Origin: Planctomycetota bacterium
GTDB lineage: Bacteria; Planctomycetota; UBA8742; UBA2392
DNA length: 64,000 nucleotides
Reading direction: 5' to 3'
Assembly (NCBI GenBank): GCA_020425605.1
Contig: JAGQRH010000009.1
Coordinates: 61,031-125,030, forward strand
The position numbers and the translations under genes were made by a program. Below the pieces are notes generated by a model. It searched no databases. It saw only the letters and a program-made list of their open reading frames with translations, and was not told the DNA's origin. Position 1 is the stretch's first letter; every line of letters begins with the position of its first letter. This document shows positions 49,851 to 57,057 of the stretch, in pieces.

Positions 49851-50243
49851 ATGACTACTACGGAATCTACCTACGCTATCAGCGACGATGACGCGGTGGC
49901 GACGCTGCAACTGGCTGTCGACATCGTGCAGGACGTGCTGGGGCAAGTGCAGCTCGCACTCAAGATGGCGCACGTCGATGACGCCAACTACCTGCACCAG
50001 GCCGAGATGCACGCCCAGCGCCTGCGGACCGAACGCCTTGGCGTCAAGGAGGGCGAGCGCGCGATCCTGAAAGCGCACCCGCTGTTCGGGCTCTGGAAAA
50101 CCGCGCTGAAGGCCGGCTCGCAGATTGAGCGCCTGCTGTCGGTCACCAACCCCGGGCTGTTCACGCGGCGCACCATCGCGATTGACGCGGCGCGTGAGCT
50201 AAGGCAGGCGCGGCGACTTGAGGCCGCGACCAGCGCGACGTGA
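49851..50243 (+). CDS. Hypothetical protein
   Basis: A 130-residue protein with GGAGG upstream of the ATG. Mostly alpha-helical and soluble (LQLAVDIVQDVLGQVQLAL, AEMHAQRLRTERLGVKEGERA, RTIAIDAARELRQARRLEA). No signal peptide, no membrane helix and no recognised domain. Confidence 0.6.
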   Translation: MTTTESTYAISDDDAVATLQLAVDIVQDVLGQVQLALKMAHVDDANYLHQAEMHAQRLRTERLGVKEGERAILKAHPLFGLWKTALKAGSQIERLLSVTNPGLFTRRTIAIDAARELRQARRLEAATSAT

Positions 50244-50331
50244 TCGTATCGATCGATCCGCCCCGCGCTGTCGGGCGGGGCGGGTTGGAAAAAGTGATTG
50301 CGGTCAAGCGAAGCTCGTTTTTTGAAACTCG

Positions 50332-50370
50332 GAGAAGGGTTCAGGCACCTGCGGAGCCAGGCCCCTGTTC
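50332..50370 (+). repeat. GGGGTC-type palindrome R6 (degenerate)
   Basis: GAGAAGGGTTCAGGCACC and GGAGCCAGGCCCCTGTTC around TGC. It forms the 3' end of the second DinB gene, giving the C-terminal QEQGPGSAGA. Confidence 0.65.
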
Positions 50371-50886
50371 CTGCACGAGCGGGCTGAGGTAGAGGTCGAG
50401 GTCGGTCGGGGCCAGTCCGGCCTGGCGCTGTGCCATGGCAACCTGCCCGCGGTGATGGGCCGAGTGCAACAGCACGTGCGTGAGCATGACCCTGCGCGTG
50501 AGCGTGTACGGGTTGCCGAGGCTGTCTTGGAAGGTGACCTGCGCGTCGAGGTCGGCGGGCGTCGCCGCGTCGAGCCATGCGCGCCAGTCGGCGCTGACCT
50601 GCTCATGCAGTTCGCGGCATTGGTCGACGTCAAGGTGGCGAAAGAACTTGAGCGAAACGGGGTCTGGCTCCGGCTTGCCCGGTGCCTGATCCCCTTTCGC
50701 GGCTGAAAATGGTTCAGGCACCTGCGGAGCCTGACCCATTTTCACGCGCAGCAACCAGATCTCCCGCGCGGCCAGCAGGTGCGCCATCGCGCGCACGGCT
50801 TCGGGTGCGGCCAGCGTTGCCAGGTGGCCGGCGTTGGCCCAGTCGTCGTACTCGAACAGCCGGCGGAAGTAGTCGGGATCGGACAT
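50341..50886 (-). CDS. DinB-family protein with in-frame palindrome insertions
   Basis: A 181-residue DinB-type four-helix protein. The metal-binding histidines are in MAHLLAAREIWLL and the C-terminal VLLHSAHHRGQVAMAQR. Between them, at residues about 49-77, sits QAPQVPEPFSAAKGDQAPG, which is the translation of two palindromes (50653-50699 and 50705-50743) and is not part of the family. A third palindrome forms the end. DinB enzymes are damage-inducible thiol-transferases or of unknown role. It starts 1 base after the PPK2 stop and is co-transcribed with it. Confidence 0.82.
   Translation of the reverse strand: MSDPDYFRRLFEYDDWANAGHLATLAAPEAVRAMAHLLAAREIWLLRVKMGQAPQVPEPFSAAKGDQAPGKPEPDPVSLKFFRHLDVDQCRELHEQVSADWRAWLDAATPADLDAQVTFQDSLGNPYTLTRRVMLTHVLLHSAHHRGQVAMAQRQAGLAPTDLDLYLSPLVQEQGPGSAGA
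50653..50699 (+). repeat. GGGGTC-type palindrome R4
   Basis: CGAAACGGGGTCTGGCTCCGG and its near-complement around GCTTGCC; in frame inside the second DinB gene. Confidence 0.75.
50705..50743 (+). repeat. GGGGTC-type palindrome R5
   Basis: GAAAATGGTTCAGGCACC and GGAGCCTGACCCATTTTC around TGC; in frame and only six bases from R4. Confidence 0.75.
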
Positions 50887-50887
50887 G

Positions 50888-51643
50888 CTATTCGTCCATC
50901 TCGCGCCAGCCCTTTGGCAGGCGGACGTCGCAGTTGAGCTGCTTCGAAAGCTGCTTCACGGCCGCCTCGCAGATGAACACGCGTGCGTACCACTTCTTGT
51001 TGGCGGGCACGACGTGCCACGGCGCGTCTTTGGTGTTTGTCTTCTCGAGCATGTCGTTGATGGCCTTCTCGTAGTCCTTCCACTTTTCGCGGTTGCGGTA
51101 GTCTTCGTCGGTGATCTTCCAGTTCTTGAACGGGTTGCTTTGCCGCTCAAGGAAGCGCTTGAGCTGTTCTTTCGGGTCGATGTGCAGGAAGAATTTCAGC
51201 ACCGGCACACCGTCTGAAGTCAGCAGTTCTTCGAACGCGTTGATCTCGCCGTAGGCGCGCTTCCATTCAACTTTGGTGGCGAAGGCCTCGATGCGTTCGA
51301 CCAGCACCCGGCCGTACCAGGTGCGGTCGAAGATGCAGAGCCGGCCGGGGCCGGGCATGCGCTTCCAGAAACGCTGGAGGTAGTGGACGTCTTTTTCCTC
51401 GCGCGTGGGGGCGGCGATCGGATGGACGACGAAGCCGCGCGGGTCGAGGTCTTCAACCAGGCGCCGAATGCTGCCGCCCTTGCCGGCGGCGTCCCAACCC
51501 TCGAACAGGATCAGCGCTTCTTTCTTTTGCTGGTACATGTGGCGCTGGATCAGCAGCATCTGAAGCTGCGCCTTCTTCAGCCGCTTCTTGTACTCCTTCT
51601 TGTCCTTCAGCGTGGCGGACAGATCGACGTCTTTGAGCTTCAT
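50888..51643 (-). CDS. Polyphosphate kinase 2 family protein
   Basis: A 251-residue cytoplasmic PPK2 enzyme that transfers phosphate between polyphosphate and nucleotides. The Walker A motif is GWDAAGKGG, followed by DPRGFVVHPIAAPTREE, the lid region RFWKRMPGPGRLCIFDRTWYGRVLVER, and WHVVPANKKWYAR. The single-domain length suggests class I or III; which nucleotide it prefers cannot be told here. GGGAGG precedes the ATG; the frame is open far upstream over the divergent gene. The second DinB gene follows without a gap. Confidence 0.93.
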   Translation of the reverse strand: MKLKDVDLSATLKDKKEYKKRLKKAQLQMLLIQRHMYQQKKEALILFEGWDAAGKGGSIRRLVEDLDPRGFVVHPIAAPTREEKDVHYLQRFWKRMPGPGRLCIFDRTWYGRVLVERIEAFATKVEWKRAYGEINAFEELLTSDGVPVLKFFLHIDPKEQLKRFLERQSNPFKNWKITDEDYRNREKWKDYEKAINDMLEKTNTKDAPWHVVPANKKWYARVFICEAAVKQLSKQLNCDVRLPKGWREMDE

Positions 51644-51686
51644 GGTGGCCTCCCTGCTCGAATGTATACTCACGCCCGAGGCCGCC

Positions 51687-52226
51687 ATGAAGAAGGCAAT
51701 GAGCATATTCGCGATCGGCATCGTCAGCGTTTCGCTGCTGACGCTGGTGATCGGTCTGTTTCTTCCCGACCACTGGGAAGCCGAGAGTGTGCAGATCATC
51801 GACGCGCCCGCAGAGCAACTGCTGCCGCGCATTGCCTCGTTCAAGGAGTGGGAGAATTGGGCGACGTTCGAGATGCGCAAGGCAGACCCAAGCCTCGACG
51901 TCACCTACAGCGGCCCCGAAAGCGGCGCCGGCGCGACATTCAGCTGGACCGGCGAGCGCATGGGCAACGGCCGTCTGACAATAACGAAGGTGGAAGAGCA
52001 GACGGTGTGGTACGAGTCGGCCATCCAGTCCGACAACGTCAACGGCCAGGGCTGGATCAAGCTGGAACACACGTCCGAGGGCACACGCGTCACGTGGCAC
52101 GATGAGGGCAAGTTGCCGGCCGTCTACGGCGGCTACTTCGCTGCAATGGTCGAGCAGAACCTGAAGACCCAGTTCAGCGCGGCACTGGCGAAGCTGAAGG
52201 AAGTCAGTGAGCAACCCGAGGATTGA
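51687..52226 (+). CDS. SRPBCC-family membrane-anchored protein
   Basis: A 179-residue protein: an N-terminal membrane helix (MSIFAIGIVSVSLLTLVIGLF), then an SRPBCC/polyketide-cyclase-like domain (IIDAPAEQLLPRIASFKEWENW, GAGATFSWTG, YESAIQSDNVNGQGWIKLE). Such domains bind hydrophobic ligands. A -10-like TATACT lies 16 bases before the ATG; an upstream open frame runs into the divergent PPK2 gene. The 3' end overlaps the next gene by 20 bases. Confidence 0.82.
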   Translation: MKKAMSIFAIGIVSVSLLTLVIGLFLPDHWEAESVQIIDAPAEQLLPRIASFKEWENWATFEMRKADPSLDVTYSGPESGAGATFSWTGERMGNGRLTITKVEEQTVWYESAIQSDNVNGQGWIKLEHTSEGTRVTWHDEGKLPAVYGGYFAAMVEQNLKTQFSAALAKLKEVSEQPED

Positions 52227-52692
52227 GCTGCTGCTGGATTCGTTGTCACGCGCCTTTGAGGGCAAGTCGTGGCACGGGCCGACGCTGAGGGGCACGCTGC
52301 GCGGCGTAGGCCTGAAGCAGGCGGCCGAGCGGCCCGGCAAGGCGCGCAACTCGGTTCGAGATCTCGTCTATCACTGCGCCTACTGGAAATACATCGCGCG
52401 CGGCTGGCTGAATGAAGCGGCCGGCAAGGATCGCGGCCCGAAGTTCCCGCGCAGCCCGGCCAACTTCCCGGACCGCAAAGAGAAACTGACCGAGAAACAG
52501 TGGGCGGCCGACAAGCGCCTGCTGAACGCCGAGCACAAGCGCCTGATCGAGGCAGTGGAAGCACTGCCGCCGGCAAAGCTGGACAAGCGCGGAGCCAAGG
52601 GTGCGCCGACCTACCAGGAATTGATTCTCGGTGTTGCTGCGCACGACCTCTACCACGCCGGTCAGATCTCGCTGCTGAAGCGATTGAAGTAA
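52207..52692 (+). CDS. DinB-family protein
   Basis: A 161-residue DinB-type protein with GTG start and GAAGGAAG before it. The helices (RIELLLDSLSRAFEGKSW), the N-terminal His in DLVYHCAYWKYIA and the C-terminal LGVAAHDLYHAGQISLLKRL fit the family and its metal site. It overlaps the SRPBCC gene by 20 bases, so they are coupled. It is the third DinB-type gene within 5 kb (see 47641 and 50341), and the only one without palindrome insertions. Confidence 0.85.
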   Translation: MSNPRIELLLDSLSRAFEGKSWHGPTLRGTLRGVGLKQAAERPGKARNSVRDLVYHCAYWKYIARGWLNEAAGKDRGPKFPRSPANFPDRKEKLTEKQWAADKRLLNAEHKRLIEAVEALPPAKLDKRGAKGAPTYQELILGVAAHDLYHAGQISLLKRLK

Positions 52693-52765
52693 TTCCTGTA
52701 ACGGCGACTTCGCGAGCTCCGTAACGGTGGGCATGAACCCTTTGCCCCTGACCCGGAGAGTAGCG

Positions 52766-53293
52766 ATGCGACTGTTCCTGATGATTGCAGTGATGGCCCT
52801 GGTGACCGCGCCGCTGTTTGCGCAGGAGTCGGAGTCCAAGAGTGAATCAAAGTCCAGCTCGGCCAAGGCCGAAGTGAAGGTTGTCGGCGCCAGGGGCGTC
52901 AGGGTTGTGAAGACGAGCAAGTCCTGCGAAGGCGAAGACTGCGAGTCCGATGCCGAGGTCGAAGTCGAGCTGCCCGCGGCCGTGCAGAAGGTCGTCGACG
53001 CGATCCGCGCGAAGATGGACAAGTCGGACGCAATTGACATCGAGGCTGAAGTGGACGGCTACAAGATCCACGCCACGAAGGCGACTGACGAAGGCGGGAA
53101 CGTCACCGAGTCGCTCGACATTTCCAACTCGGACGAAGATGCCGAAGAAGTGAAGATCGAGGATCTGCCGGAAGACATCCGCAAGATCGTCGAGGCCGCC
53201 ATCGAAGAGTGCAAGAAAGCCGCCGAGGCCGAAGCAAAGAAGGCCGAGGGCGAGAAGAAGTCAGAAGAGCGCAAGAAGGAAGGCAGCAAGTAG
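52766..53293 (+). CDS. Exported acidic/lysine-rich protein
   Basis: A 175-residue exported protein; the signal (MRLFLMIAVMALVTAPLFAQ) ends at AQ. The mature part is very charged, with two cysteines close together (SCEGEDCESD) and a Lys/Glu-rich helix at the end (ECKKAAEAEAKKAEGEKK). No recognised domain. Start set by GGAGAG and the signal peptide. Followed by a terminator-like hairpin between it and the convergent HEAT genes. Confidence 0.72.
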   Translation: MRLFLMIAVMALVTAPLFAQESESKSESKSSSAKAEVKVVGARGVRVVKTSKSCEGEDCESDAEVEVELPAAVQKVVDAIRAKMDKSDAIDIEAEVDGYKIHATKATDEGGNVTESLDISNSDEDAEEVKIEDLPEDIRKIVEAAIEECKKAAEAEAKKAEGEKKSEERKKEGSK

Positions 53294-53307
53294 CCTGGAG
53301 GAGACGG

Positions 53308-53325
53308 GGCGGGCGAAAGCCCGCC
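53308..53325. terminator. Hairpin between convergent genes
   Basis: Perfect GGCGGGC, loop GAAA, GCCCGCC, with TTTAC on the plus strand. Probably ends transcription from both sides. Confidence 0.6.
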
Positions 53326-53326
53326 T

Positions 53327-54367
53327 TTACTTCAGGTCTTTGAGTCCCTTCTTTGCCTCTTTGCGGACGGCCTCGTTCTCGTCGTTGAGGGCCTGCTCAA
53401 GATAGGGACGAGCGGACTCGAGCTTCATGCGGCGCAGTTGCTTTACGGCCTCCCTGCGTTCCGTTGCGCTGCTGCTGAGCAAGCGGCCGCCCAGTGTGGG
53501 CACCCAGCTCTCGGCTGCATTGCTATCGCCAATGCGTCGCAGGGCCACGGCGGCTTCGATCGCTACACGCTCATCCTCATGGCGGCTCAGCAACTGCAGA
53601 TCACGCGAAGCCGGTTCGTACTTCAGGTCGCCGAGTGAATCCGCGGCCTTGCGCAACACTTTGGCATCCGCATCGGCCAGCATGCTTACCAGCATCGGCC
53701 CGGCCTGATCCGCGGGCAGTTTGCCCAGCGCGGCCGCAACCTCCGCGCGTACGCCGGGGGCCTCGTCGGTCGCCGCTTCCTGCAGAACGGGCAGGAACTC
53801 TTCCATGCCCAGTTTGCCGAGCGCAGCCAGCACGTCTTCGCGCACGTCGGGGTCGGTAGACTGCAACGCCGCCAGCAGAGCCTCTTTGGCGCTGGCGTCT
53901 CCTGACTGCGCGAGTGCGGCCAGCAACTCGGCTGCCTCGCGGCGTTTGCCGCCATCCTTGCCGGTGAGGTCCGAGTTGGTCTGCTCGAGAAGGTTGCGCG
54001 CAGCTTCAGTGTCCTTGTCGCGCTCGGCCAGGATCGCCTCGATGCGCTTCTGCAGCTCAGCTTCCGCGTCGCCGGAGTCTTCCGGTTCCGCTTCTTCCTC
54101 CATAGTCGGGTCCGGCGCGGGGGACTCTGCCACCGGCTTGACGGGGCCTGTTGCCGGGCGACTGCGCAACGTGGCCAGGTCGTCCTTCAGCTTTGCCAGC
54201 TCACTCTCAAGCTGGGCAAGGCGATCCACCGTGGCTGAGTCTTCCAGAGGTGCGACAGCCGGCGCCGGGCGAGGCTCTTCGTGCATGCTGCTATAGACGA
54301 AGTAGGCCGCAGCGGCGGACAGCAGGCTGCAGGCGGCGCAAAGCAAAGCAACGGCGGCGGGCTTCAT
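53327..54367 (-). CDS. Membrane-anchored HEAT-repeat protein, paralogue 1
   Basis: A 346-residue protein with an N-terminal signal anchor (VALLCAACSLLSAAAAYFVYS), a coiled-coil-like stretch (LAQLESELAKLKDDLATL), a long charged linker, and about five HEAT repeats from residue 160 (DPDVREDVLAALGKLG, APGVRAEVAAALGKLP). Paralogous to the next gene throughout. HEAT repeats form a curved scaffold for protein binding. The ATG follows no clear ribosome-binding site. The two genes are 42 bases apart and probably co-transcribed. Confidence 0.85.
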   Translation of the reverse strand: MKPAAVALLCAACSLLSAAAAYFVYSSMHEEPRPAPAVAPLEDSATVDRLAQLESELAKLKDDLATLRSRPATGPVKPVAESPAPDPTMEEEAEPEDSGDAEAELQKRIEAILAERDKDTEAARNLLEQTNSDLTGKDGGKRREAAELLAALAQSGDASAKEALLAALQSTDPDVREDVLAALGKLGMEEFLPVLQEAATDEAPGVRAEVAAALGKLPADQAGPMLVSMLADADAKVLRKAADSLGDLKYEPASRDLQLLSRHEDERVAIEAAVALRRIGDSNAAESWVPTLGGRLLSSSATERREAVKQLRRMKLESARPYLEQALNDENEAVRKEAKKGLKDLK

Positions 54368-54409
54368 GGTCTGAGTCTGCCCGCCGCCGCACCGGTTGCC
54401 AACGAAAAC

Positions 54410-55441
54410 CTATTGCTCATCGAGTTCCTGCAAGGCGCGTTCGGCTTCGCGGCGCACACGCCAGTCGGAATCCTGCTTGGCCTGCTCAAGGTACGTGCGC
54501 GAGCTCTCCAGCCCCATCTCACGCAGATAGCGCACCGCGCGGCGACGCTCGCCGGCATCTTCATTGCTGAGGCGGGCGCCCAGGGTCGGCACCCAGATCT
54601 CGGCCGCGCTCGAGTCACCACATGAACTCATCGCGATCGCCGCGCTGATCGCGACTTCCTCGTTTGCGTTTCTCGTTAGCGGAAGCAGGTCGTTGATCGC
54701 GGCCTTGTACTCAAGGCTGCCCAGCACCTCGATCGCGCCGATCAGCACATCCGGCTCGCTGTCGCCGAGCATGCTTATCAGCAGAGGCCCGGCTTCGTCG
54801 GCCGGCATGCTCTCGAGCGTCTGGGTCACCTCTTCGCGGACATCGGCTTCGGGGTCATTCATAAGCAGCTTCAACTCCGGCATGAACTCGGCCAGCCCCG
54901 TGTCGTTCAGTGCCTCGACGGCCCATTCGCGAACCGTGGAGTCCTGCGATTTCATAGCCTCGCGCAGCGCCTTCTTGGCAGCTTCATCACCCTCTTTGGC
55001 CAGGTGACCCAGCAGCCGAGCGGCCTCTTCCTGTTTGCGATCGTCACCGCTGTTGAGGTCGATCACGGCCTTGTCGCGCAGGGCGCGAGCCGCGGCCTCG
55101 CCGGATTCGATTTCCTTAAGCCGCTCTGCCAGGTCGTCGATCTTGGTTGTGTCGCCGGATGCCTTGGTAGGGGCGACATCGTCCTTCCGGGGGTCGGTGC
55201 GTGGCTTGGCCGGTGCGCTGTCCGGGCGGGGGGCATCCTGTTGGAGCTTGCCCAGATCGTTCAGCTTGGCGTTCAGGATTCCAATCTCGGATTCCAGCCG
55301 GGCCACGCGCTCCGAATCGTCTTTTGGGGCGGTGCTGAACTGCTGGGGCGGCTGCGGGTTCATCTGGATTAGCGCGTAAGTGGCGACCGCCGCCAGAAAG
55401 CTGCAGGCGAGGCACAGCAGTACGGTGTGTATCGGCTTCAT
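54410..55441 (-). CDS. Membrane-anchored HEAT-repeat protein, paralogue 2
   Basis: A 343-residue paralogue of the next gene on the same strand. It has the same layout: signal anchor (HTVLLCLACSFLAAVATYALI), coiled coil (VARLESEIGILNAKLNDLG), charged linker, HEAT repeats (DSTVREWAVEALNDTG, EADVREEVTQTLESMP), and the shared block ELKLLMNDPEADVR versus the corresponding DPDVREDV of the other. CCGGAG precedes the ATG. A tandem duplication. No enzymatic motif. Confidence 0.85.
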   Translation of the reverse strand: MKPIHTVLLCLACSFLAAVATYALIQMNPQPPQQFSTAPKDDSERVARLESEIGILNAKLNDLGKLQQDAPRPDSAPAKPRTDPRKDDVAPTKASGDTTKIDDLAERLKEIESGEAAARALRDKAVIDLNSGDDRKQEEAARLLGHLAKEGDEAAKKALREAMKSQDSTVREWAVEALNDTGLAEFMPELKLLMNDPEADVREEVTQTLESMPADEAGPLLISMLGDSEPDVLIGAIEVLGSLEYKAAINDLLPLTRNANEEVAISAAIAMSSCGDSSAAEIWVPTLGARLSNEDAGERRRAVRYLREMGLESSRTYLEQAKQDSDWRVRREAERALQELDEQ

Positions 55442-55624
55442 CGGCGACTCCGGACAAGTGGGCCTGCACACTACCAGCGGCTACATGAGCGCTGCATGAG
55501 AACTGGCTCCAGTTTGCGGTCACGGCGGGTGTCCGCAAGCGAAACTCTTGCTGACCCTACGGTCATCAAGGTCGCCCTGTTGCACTCCGTGCTGCGAAAT
55601 ACAATGCTCCCATCGGAGGCAATC

Positions 55625-56986
55625 ATGTCTGATGAGTTCACGGTTTCCGCGTTCATCCCCGCGCTGCCGCTGGCTGTCTACCTGGCCTGGCTTGACGGCA
55701 CCAAACATTCCGAGATGACCGGCGCTGAAGCCCACTGCGAGCCCGCACCCGGCGCGGCATTCGATGCGTGGGACGGCTACATTCGCGGCACCAACGTCGA
55801 GCTTGAGCCCGGCCGCCGCATTGTGCAGCGCTGGCGCACGGCCGAGTTTCCGGGCGACGCGCCGGACTCGCTGGTGGAGATCGCGCTTGCGCCCGAAGGC
55901 AACGGCACGCGCCTGACGCTGATCCACACGAACATCCCGCAGGGCCAGGGCCACCTGTACCAGGAAGGCTGGCAGGACCACTACTTCCGCCCGATGCAGG
56001 AGTACTTCGTGCACGCGGGCATCGGCGGCGTTCCGCATGGCGCGCGTGTCACCGAGGTCATCCGCAAGGTCCAGAGTGGCGAGGCCGCACCGCTGCCCAG
56101 CCACGGCGACCAGGCCCAGACCGAGCCGGCCGTGTCCGAGGCCGCGCCCAGCAGCCATGGTGTCAGCGCTGCCACGCCGCCTGAGATCGGCTCAAGTGAA
56201 CCGCCGATTGAGGTTGAGTCGGCCTTCGAGACTGAGTCCGAGCCTGAGAGCGTGCCGGTTGAGCCCGGTACGTCCGCACCCGCTGAGCCGGCCAGGCCCG
56301 CGCCGGCCGATGGCTTCGAGTTGGCCGATGAAGATGAAGAAGACGGCTTCGATACCAGCAAGGCGGAAGAGCCGACATCAGGCGAGGACTTCTGGAAGCA
56401 CCTCGAGGCTCCGCCCAAGACTGAGCCGGTCGTGAAGGAGCCCAAGCCGGAAGTCGATGAGGCCACAGGGCGCAAGCCTGCACGGCGCAAGTTGCCCGCA
56501 GGCGCTGGCCGCCCTGCCAAGCGTACGAAGCCGAAGACCGGGCTGAAGCGCGCCACCAAGCCGGGCAAGAAACCGGGCCGCAAGGCCGGGGCCAAGAAGC
56601 CGGCAGCGAAGAAGGCCGCGCCCAAGAAGAGAGCCACGCCCAAGAAGAAGGCAAAGCCTGCCGCCAAGAGCGCCAAGCCCGCCAAGAAAAAGCAGCCCAA
56701 GAAGAAGCCGGCAACAAAGAAGAAAGCAGCTGCACGCAAACAGCCCGCGGCGAAAAAGAAAGCACCCGCGAAGAAGAAGGCGCCCGCGCGCAAGAAGCCG
56801 GCGGCGATAAAGAAAGCACCCGCGAAGAAGAAGGCACCTGCCCGCAAGAAGCCGGCGGAGAAGAAGAAAGCGCCCGCGAAGAAGAAGGCACCTGCCCGCA
56901 AGAAGCCGGCGGCGAAGAAGAAGGCACCCGCGAAGAAGAAGGCACCGGCGCGCAAGAAACCTGCACCGAAGCGCAAGCGGAAGTAG
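55625..56986 (+). CDS. AHSA1/SRPBCC domain protein with histone-H1-like lysine tail
   Basis: A 453-residue protein. Residues 1-140 form an SRPBCC/AHSA1-type domain (FIPALPLAVYLAWLDGTKHS, VQRWRTAEFPGDAPDSLVEI, GWQDHYFRPMQEYF). Then an acidic Pro/Glu-rich linker (about 170-280), and a long tail of about 170 residues almost entirely Lys, Ala, Pro and Arg, with four 18-residue repeats of KKAPAKKKAPARKKPA. The tail resembles histone H1 C-termini and bacterial HC1-type nucleoid proteins and should bind DNA or RNA. GGAGG is seven bases before the ATG. Followed by an excellent terminator. Confidence 0.8.
   Translation: MSDEFTVSAFIPALPLAVYLAWLDGTKHSEMTGAEAHCEPAPGAAFDAWDGYIRGTNVELEPGRRIVQRWRTAEFPGDAPDSLVEIALAPEGNGTRLTLIHTNIPQGQGHLYQEGWQDHYFRPMQEYFVHAGIGGVPHGARVTEVIRKVQSGEAAPLPSHGDQAQTEPAVSEAAPSSHGVSAATPPEIGSSEPPIEVESAFETESEPESVPVEPGTSAPAEPARPAPADGFELADEDEEDGFDTSKAEEPTSGEDFWKHLEAPPKTEPVVKEPKPEVDEATGRKPARRKLPAGAGRPAKRTKPKTGLKRATKPGKKPGRKAGAKKPAAKKAAPKKRATPKKKAKPAAKSAKPAKKKQPKKKPATKKKAAARKQPAAKKKAPAKKKAPARKKPAAIKKAPAKKKAPARKKPAEKKKAPAKKKAPARKKPAAKKKAPAKKKAPARKKPAPKRKRK
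56757..56986 (+). repeat. Tandem 54-base repeats in the lysine-rich tail
   Basis: Four copies of a 54-base unit encoding APAKKKAPARKKPAAxKK, slightly degenerate. They lie within the coding frame and end at the stop. Confidence 0.85.
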
Positions 56987-56988
56987 CC

Positions 56989-57020
56989 AACCGGGCGAGG
57001 CGACTCGCCCGGTTTCTTTT
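56989..57020 (+). terminator. Intrinsic terminator
   Basis: Perfect 11-base arms (AACCGGGCGAG and complement), loop GCGA, followed by TCTTTT. It starts 3 bases after the stop codon. Confidence 0.9.
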
Positions 57021-57045
57021 CACCAAGCCTGTCGCACCGATGTGG

Positions 57046-57051
57046 TAGACT
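57046..57051 (+). promoter_or_regulatory. -10-like TAGACT, six bases before the PA14 gene
   Basis: TAGACT, six bases, ATG at 57058. Fits the leaderless series. Confidence 0.5.
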
Positions 57052-57057
57052 CGTCCC

